Positions 60,011-64,000 of a stretch of 64,000 nucleotides of DNA are shown piece after piece. Each line of letters opens with the position of its first letter. The stretch's first letter is position 1. This DNA comes from JBNKVT01 sp050299335 (GTDB taxonomy: Bacteria; Pseudomonadota; Alphaproteobacteria; Rhodobacterales; Rhodobacteraceae). The stretch spans positions 124,001 through 188,000 of the forward strand of contig JBNKVT010000008.1 of assembly GCA_050299335.1 (NCBI GenBank), read 5' to 3'. Made by a program: the position numbers and the translations under genes. Below the pieces are notes generated by a model. That model was not told the origin of the DNA. It saw only the letters and a program-made list of their open reading frames with translations, and did not search any database.

Positions 60011-61561
60011 ATGAACGCTCTGGGATGGATCATTCTTCTGCTGGTCATCGCCGCCATCGTGGTGGCGCTGGCGGCATGGTTCTACCGCCGCGCCACCAAC
60101 GAGGTCAGCCTCGTGCGCACCGGCATCGGCGGGCGCAAGGTGGTGATCGATGGCGGGGTGCTGGCGATCCCTTTCTTCCACGAAATCAGCCGCGTCAACA
60201 TGGCGACGATCCGGATGGATGTGTCGCGCTCGGGCGAGCATTCGCTGATTACCAAGGACCGGATGCGGGTCGATGTGGGGGCGGAGTTCTATGCTTCGGT
60301 GATCCCTGAGGCGGACGCGATCACAAGGGCGGCGCAGACGCTGGGCAAGCGGACGTTTCAGCCGGATCAGCTGAAGTCGCTGATCGACGGGATGATGATC
60401 GACGCGCTGCGCTCGGTGGCCGCGCGGATGACCATGGACGAGCTGCACGAGAACCGGGCGGATTTTGTCCGCGAGGTCCGGGCGGCGCTGGTCGACACGC
60501 TGGGGCGGTACGGGCTGGAACTGGACTCGGTGTCGCTGACAGCCCTCGATCAGACACCGTTCTCGGCGCTGGACGAGAACAACGCCTTCAACGCGGTGGG
60601 GATGCGGAAGCTGGCCGAGGTGATCGCGAAGTCGAAGAAGGAGCGGGCCGAGATCGAGGGCGAGAGCCAGGTTTCGGTGCGGAGGGCCGAGGTCGAGGCG
60701 AACCGGCAGAAGCTGGAGATCGAACTGGAGGAACGCCGGGCCGAGATCGCCCAGACCCAGGAGATCGAGATGCTGATGGCCGCGCAACTGACCGAGATCG
60801 CCCGCAAGAAGGCGGATGCCGAGCGCGAGGCGGTGCAGGCGCGCATTCAGATGGAACGCGAAATCCAATCAGCCTCGCTGGCCCGCGAAATGGCGATCCG
60901 GGAGGCCGAGATCGCGCAGGCGCGGGCCTTGCAGATCGCCGAGCAGGACAAGGACATCTCGCTGGCCGAGAAAAGCCGCGAAGGCAGCAAGGCCGAGGCG
61001 GAGGCCAAGGCGGCGCGGGCGGCTGTGGTGAAGGCCGAGGAGGATCTGGCGACGCTGAAGCAGCTTGCCGATGCCGACCGGCGGCGGCAGGTGGCGCTGA
61101 TGGCCGCCGAGCAGCAGGCCGAGGAGGAGGCGACGCGGGTCAGGATCACCTCGGAAAGCGACAAAGTGGCGGCGAAGGCGCGCGGGATCATCGAGCGCGA
61201 GAAAGCAGAGACGCTGAAGATCAAGGCCCTGGCCGAGGCCGAGGGCGAGACGGCGCGGATCAAGGCCGAGAACTCGCGGTCGGAGGCGTCGGCGGCGCTG
61301 GAGCTGGAAAAGACAAGGCTGGCGGCGATGCCGGGGATTATCTCGGAAATGGTCAAGCCGGCGGAGAAGATTTCCGGCATCTCGATCAACCATGTCAGCG
61401 GGCTGGGCGGCAACGGCACGGGGACGCCGTCGCCGATGGATCAGACGGTGAGTTCGATCCTCGATCTGGCGGTGGGCCTGCCGGTGATGAAGAAGATCGG
61501 CGACGCGATCGGGGTCAATCTGGAGGAGCCCGCAAAGCCGCAGAAGGGCGGGAAAGCCTGA
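60011..61561 (+). CDS. Flotillin/YqiK-like SPFH membrane protein
   Basis: A 516-residue flotillin-family scaffold. One N-terminal helix (residues 5-24) anchors it; the SPFH region includes NEVSLVRTGIGGRKVVIDGG and RVDVGAEFYASV, followed by an Ala/Glu-rich coiled-coil from about 200 to 430 and a C-terminal Gly/Pro tail. Such proteins organise membrane microdomains. GGGAGG precedes the ATG. It starts 56 bp after the aldehyde dehydrogenase on the same strand and may share or have its own promoter. Confidence 0.93.
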   Translation: MNALGWIILLLVIAAIVVALAAWFYRRATNEVSLVRTGIGGRKVVIDGGVLAIPFFHEISRVNMATIRMDVSRSGEHSLITKDRMRVDVGAEFYASVIPEADAITRAAQTLGKRTFQPDQLKSLIDGMMIDALRSVAARMTMDELHENRADFVREVRAALVDTLGRYGLELDSVSLTALDQTPFSALDENNAFNAVGMRKLAEVIAKSKKERAEIEGESQVSVRRAEVEANRQKLEIELEERRAEIAQTQEIEMLMAAQLTEIARKKADAEREAVQARIQMEREIQSASLAREMAIREAEIAQARALQIAEQDKDISLAEKSREGSKAEAEAKAARAAVVKAEEDLATLKQLADADRRRQVALMAAEQQAEEEATRVRITSESDKVAAKARGIIEREKAETLKIKALAEAEGETARIKAENSRSEASAALELEKTRLAAMPGIISEMVKPAEKISGISINHVSGLGGNGTGTPSPMDQTVSSILDLAVGLPVMKKIGDAIGVNLEEPAKPQKGGKA

Positions 61562-61981
61562 GGTCTTTTCGCGAATCGGGATCGCCGGGCGGCATGGCGG
61601 AACGCCCGGCAGAGGCATTTTCCAGGTTATGACCGAGCCTCGGATTGGCGTTTCCGCGCTCCCGGACCTCACAAGCAGGCCTCGTTCGCACAAACTGGGC
61701 CGCTTTTCTGCCTCTTGGAAATCAAAGACTTAGGCCAGCGTCGTGATATTGTGAACATCAGCCGCGCGCTAATGATAATGAATCGTTAATCAATTGGCGA
61801 AAAACTGCTATTCTGAGCGAACAGAAACGATGCCCGCCTTTCGTTCCCGGGTGTGGTGAGTTCGCTTGGCGGCTGATGCCGGGTCTATGGTTTCCGGCAC
61901 CCAATGTTAACGTATTGGCGAGTTTTCAAGTGACGAGTTTTTGATCCAGACTGGGCGACGGAACGTCCGCAGGAGACAAAA
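61562..61981. other. Non-coding spacer with terminator and promoter-like AT patch
   Basis: 420 bp without a convincing gene. A stem-loop (arms 61584-61591 and 61603-61610, followed by a short ATTTT) is a plausible terminator for the flotillin gene. Around 61760-61830 it is AT-rich, and a CCAAT/ATTGG inverted repeat lies at 61901-61918, likely part of the promoter for the next gene. Confidence 0.5.
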
Positions 61982-62290
61982 ATGGCCAAGTTTGAAGACG
62001 TATCAGCGGCGCATTATTACGCACCGGGCCATGAGCCGGATCGTTACACGCCGATCATCGACGGCCTGTCGGAATCGATCCTGACCATCGGACCCGCGGT
62101 GATCCTGGTTCTGCTGGTGCTGCTGGCCTTCGCGCGCGTTCGCGACAAGGTGCTCGACCGCTCACCGGACAAGCTGTCCCAGGAGGCACTCGCCAGACAG
62201 GAGGCCGCACGGGTAGAAAAGGCCAGGGAGGTCCGCCAGTCCGTCCAGTCCCTGCGCAAGCAGCGTCAGCAGCAGACGCGGACGGTCTGA
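61982..62290 (+). CDS. Small single-pass membrane protein of unknown function
   Basis: A 102-residue protein with one membrane helix (about residues 33-52, LTIGPAVILVLLVLLAFARV) and a long basic/polar cytoplasmic tail rich in Arg, Gln and Lys that should be helical. The short N-terminal part contains HYYAPGHEPDRYTP. AGGAG precedes the ATG. No family recognised; its role may be membrane tethering or structural. Confidence 0.6.
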   Translation: MAKFEDVSAAHYYAPGHEPDRYTPIIDGLSESILTIGPAVILVLLVLLAFARVRDKVLDRSPDKLSQEALARQEAARVEKAREVRQSVQSLRKQRQQQTRTV

Positions 62291-62690
62291 ACACCGGAGC
62301 GCATCTGCCGATATCGGGAAGCAGGACCGCCTGACCCCTCTCCTTTCGCCATCTTGCCAGATGCCAGAGCATTTCCGGCTATGTCGGTAACGCCCCCTTT
62401 CTCCGCTGCCCTACGCTGTCACCAACGGCTATAGCATTTTGCGCCAAATCGAATTCATTCCGATCCTTGAGACGCATGTGCCACGCAAGCGCTGCCTCAT
62501 TGATCGGAATGAATAAGTGGATCCAATCAGGCGCAACACGCTTTGGAAAAGAGCTCGGAGAGCGGTGCGCGCTATCGGGAGGGCTGACGCTGTTGATCAC
62601 CGACGGCCTGACGGTCATCGCCTGGCGGAATGAAGGGCGGTGACGGGCGCGCGCCGAACCGCGCGCCCGGTTCAGGTCGTACAGGCGACG
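62291..62690. other. Spacer with 13-bp inverted repeat, no firm gene
   Basis: 400 bp between the small membrane protein and the barrel gene. It includes the inverted repeat 62453-62514. Short overlapping frames on both strands (plus 62476-62643, minus 62379-62618) lack ribosome sites and are not called. Confidence 0.4.
62453..62514. repeat. 13-bp perfect inverted repeat with 36-nt loop
   Basis: ATTCATTCCGATC at 62453-62465 and its exact complement at 62502-62514. The loop can extend pairing by GAG/CTC. It is AT-rich relative to the region, and could be a miniature element remnant, an operator or a structured RNA. Confidence 0.5.
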
Positions 62691-63311
62691 TCAGAAGGAA
62701 AAGAGGTAACTTGCCTTGATCGTCGTGGCCTGCCAGGTCGGTTCATAAATGCCGTCCGGTTCGTCCCTGATATTGTCCAGCTTGTCGTAGATGACCTCGA
62801 CCCGGCCCGTCCCGGCCCCAAGCGCGCGCTGCGCACCGAGGCCGACAGTATATCCGGTCACCGATCCGCCATCCGTGTTCCCGCCCGGTCCGATCGCGCC
62901 TTGACCGAACATCATGGCAAAACCGGCGCTGCCGAACACTTCGTATCCGGCCCCGACATCCGCACCGAACAGCCCGCGCAACCGGACGGTCGCGTCGTGC
63001 TCGCAGAAATAGGGGGCTTGGGCGAAACCGTCGTCACAGCTCAAACCGTTGCGTTCCATCTCTCCGGTCAGGTTGAAATCGGCATCCAGTTCCGCGGCCG
63101 CGAAATTGGCCGGAAAGTCGTGACGGTAGCCTGCCGTCACGCCGATCATACCAAGATCACCGCTGGACGCAGGACCGCCACTCGATGACGGTTCGGATTC
63201 CGCCATCGCGTATCCAATCCCCCCGCCCATATAGAAGCTGCCCTGAGCGAACGCCGATCCCGATACAAGAACGCCAACGATCACCACGCTAGTCCGCAAT
63301 AGTCTGAACAT
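62691..63311 (-). CDS. Outer-membrane beta-barrel protein (OmpA/porin-like fold)
   Basis: A 206-residue protein with a signal peptide (MFRLLRTSVVIVGVLVSGSAFAQ), alternating hydrophobic strands (e.g. GMIGVTAGYRHDF and GYTVGLGAQRAL) and a C-terminal Phe (SYLFSF), the BAM-recognition hallmark. This is typical of 8-stranded outer-membrane barrels of unknown role. GGAGG precedes the ATG at 63311; a longer start is not supported. Confidence 0.8.
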   Translation of the reverse strand: MFRLLRTSVVIVGVLVSGSAFAQGSFYMGGGIGYAMAESEPSSSGGPASSGDLGMIGVTAGYRHDFPANFAAAELDADFNLTGEMERNGLSCDDGFAQAPYFCEHDATVRLRGLFGADVGAGYEVFGSAGFAMMFGQGAIGPGGNTDGGSVTGYTVGLGAQRALGAGTGRVEVIYDKLDNIRDEPDGIYEPTWQATTIKASYLFSF

Positions 63312-63692
63312 TTTCCCCTCCTTGAAGTTCGGCTGCCTTCGCACTTTGGCACGGTTCAGGATACTCGCGCAGAGCATCAAAAGCCAGACGATACTTATTG
63401 AGACCGACTTTTGCCTCTACACCAGGTCTATTTGCAGATTCTTGTGTCTATCGTCACTTTGTGCCACGCATTGTTGAGGCCGGCCGACGGAACTGTGGCC
63501 ATTCGGGCATTTGCCGATACGCGGATCGGACACCACACGTTGCTCCCGGGGATCACGCTTCGGCTTGTCAAGGGGAGGAGGCGGAGGCACAATCGGGATA
63601 TTCCCAACCGGTGCGAGACCCGGAAGGCGAGCCGCCCGACGCGGATCGCCGGAGGCAGCGGCCGGTTCCGTAGTGAAAGCAGAGGTTGGACC
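63312..63692. other. Spacer with no gene recognised
   Basis: 381 bp between divergent genes. Frames on both strands exist but have poor codon bias and no ribosome sites, so I call none. It should contain promoters for both neighbours. Confidence 0.4.
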
Positions 63693-64000
63693 ATGTTGAG
63701 TTCCGCGCAGATCGGTTTTTTCGAGGAAAACGGCTATCTCGTGGTCGAGGATGTGCTGGATCAGGCACGGGTGCTCGATCCGGTGCGGGCGGAGTATTCC
63801 GGCCTGATGGACCGGCTCTATGACGGCTGGGTGGCTGATGGGAAGTTGCCTCCGGGCGAGGGCCTGGATTTCTTCGAAAAGCTGAAGGTGGCTTATACCA
63901 GCGGCTGCGACTGGTTCCAACCGATGGACATCTCGCTGCCCGGCACGGTGATCGAGCCGGATTGTCCGTTCCATTTCGGCCCGGCGGTGCTGAACATGCT
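63693..64000 (+). CDS. Phytanoyl-CoA dioxygenase-like protein, 3' end outside window
   Basis: The first about 102 residues of a non-heme iron dioxygenase-like protein. The start MLSSAQIGFFEENGYLVVEDVL is the PhyH-family N-terminal motif (F...GY.vv...l). The catalytic HxD and distal His lie beyond the window. GAGG is 4-7 nt upstream of the ATG. Its target and link to the transporter locus are unknown. Confidence 0.75.
   Translation, partial: MLSSAQIGFFEENGYLVVEDVLDQARVLDPVRAEYSGLMDRLYDGWVADGKLPPGEGLDFFEKLKVAYTSGCDWFQPMDISLPGTVIEPDCPFHFGPAVLNM

Noticed and set aside
62476..62643. 55-codon plus-strand frame across the inverted repeat
   Set aside because: No ribosome site, runs through the 13-bp repeat and has no neighbour that would support it; kept only as part of the repeat finding.
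63398..63673. Frames on both strands between the barrel gene and the dioxygenase-like gene
   Set aside because: Poor codon bias, no ribosome sites, and they overlap one another.

Overview
The window is a high-GC chromosomal segment of an alphaproteobacterium, most probably a Rhodobacteraceae (Roseobacter/Rhodobacter-type) organism. Evidence for this is the gene order ctaC-ctaB-coxF-ctaG-ctaE-SURF1 for the aa3 cytochrome oxidase with thrC-M16 peptidase-GNAT nearby and tldD divergent from ctaC. Usg, CtaG and SecDF-YajC of alphaproteobacterial type, a GTTC-N7-GTTC LexA box and GC-rich third codon positions agree. No rRNA, tRNA, CRISPR array or intact insertion sequence was seen. This is mostly core chromosome with a few single-gene AT-rich insertions.

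Layout. 1-5.5 kb: 3' part of an acyl-CoA ligase, then a minus-strand block (pterin dehydratase, FemAB-like GNAT, GDPD, RidA, a possible 35-aa membrane peptide, SDR). 5.6-10.4 kb: an unknown protein, the replicative polymerase dnaE and a VOC protein. 10.4-19.6 kb (all minus): an AT-rich orphan, RimJ-type GNAT, M16 peptidase, thrC, GST, and the cytochrome oxidase biogenesis cluster. 19.7-25.8 kb: tldD, an AT-rich membrane orphan, dprA, a divergent HxlR regulator/methyltransferase pair, usg. 26.1-33.4 kb: parC, Lrp/AsnC, trxB, a strongly AT-rich 393-aa orphan, lepA. 33.5-41.3 kb: a membrane-anchored protein, acylphosphatase, a C-terminally short dnaE2, and a dimethylglycine/sarcosine-dehydrogenase-like enzyme divergent from a GlxA-type regulator. 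42.6-49.2 kb: TSUP transporter, secF-secD-yajC, EamA transporter, tag. 49.3-50.7 kb: a degenerate EAL protein and hspQ. 50.8-60 kb: an AraC regulator divergent from one apparent operon (aldehyde dehydrogenase, periplasmic binding protein, LivHMGF-type ABC transporter, second aldehyde dehydrogenase), followed by a flotillin. 62-64 kb: a small membrane protein, an outer-membrane beta-barrel and the 5' end of a phytanoyl-CoA-dioxygenase-like gene.

The most coherent accessory system is the 50.8-60 kb locus. It looks like a regulated uptake-and-oxidation module for an unidentified, perhaps aromatic, compound. It has a 21-bp-phased direct repeat suitable for AraC binding, an ATPase with unusual signature and Walker B residues, and a second ATPase with a tail of about 188 residues rich in Ala and Pro. 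Other points of note are a near-perfect CIRCE operator next to usg with no chaperone gene nearby but a plus-strand terminator about 60 bp away, LexA boxes at tag and (one mismatch) at dnaE2, a dnaE2 lacking its C-terminal OB region and ImuAB partners, and structured intergenic elements, two of which share a 32-nt block followed by unrelated perfect hairpins.

Functional calls come from recognisable motifs and family knowledge; no database search was run. Start sites were chosen from Shine-Dalgarno matches and neighbour overlaps.
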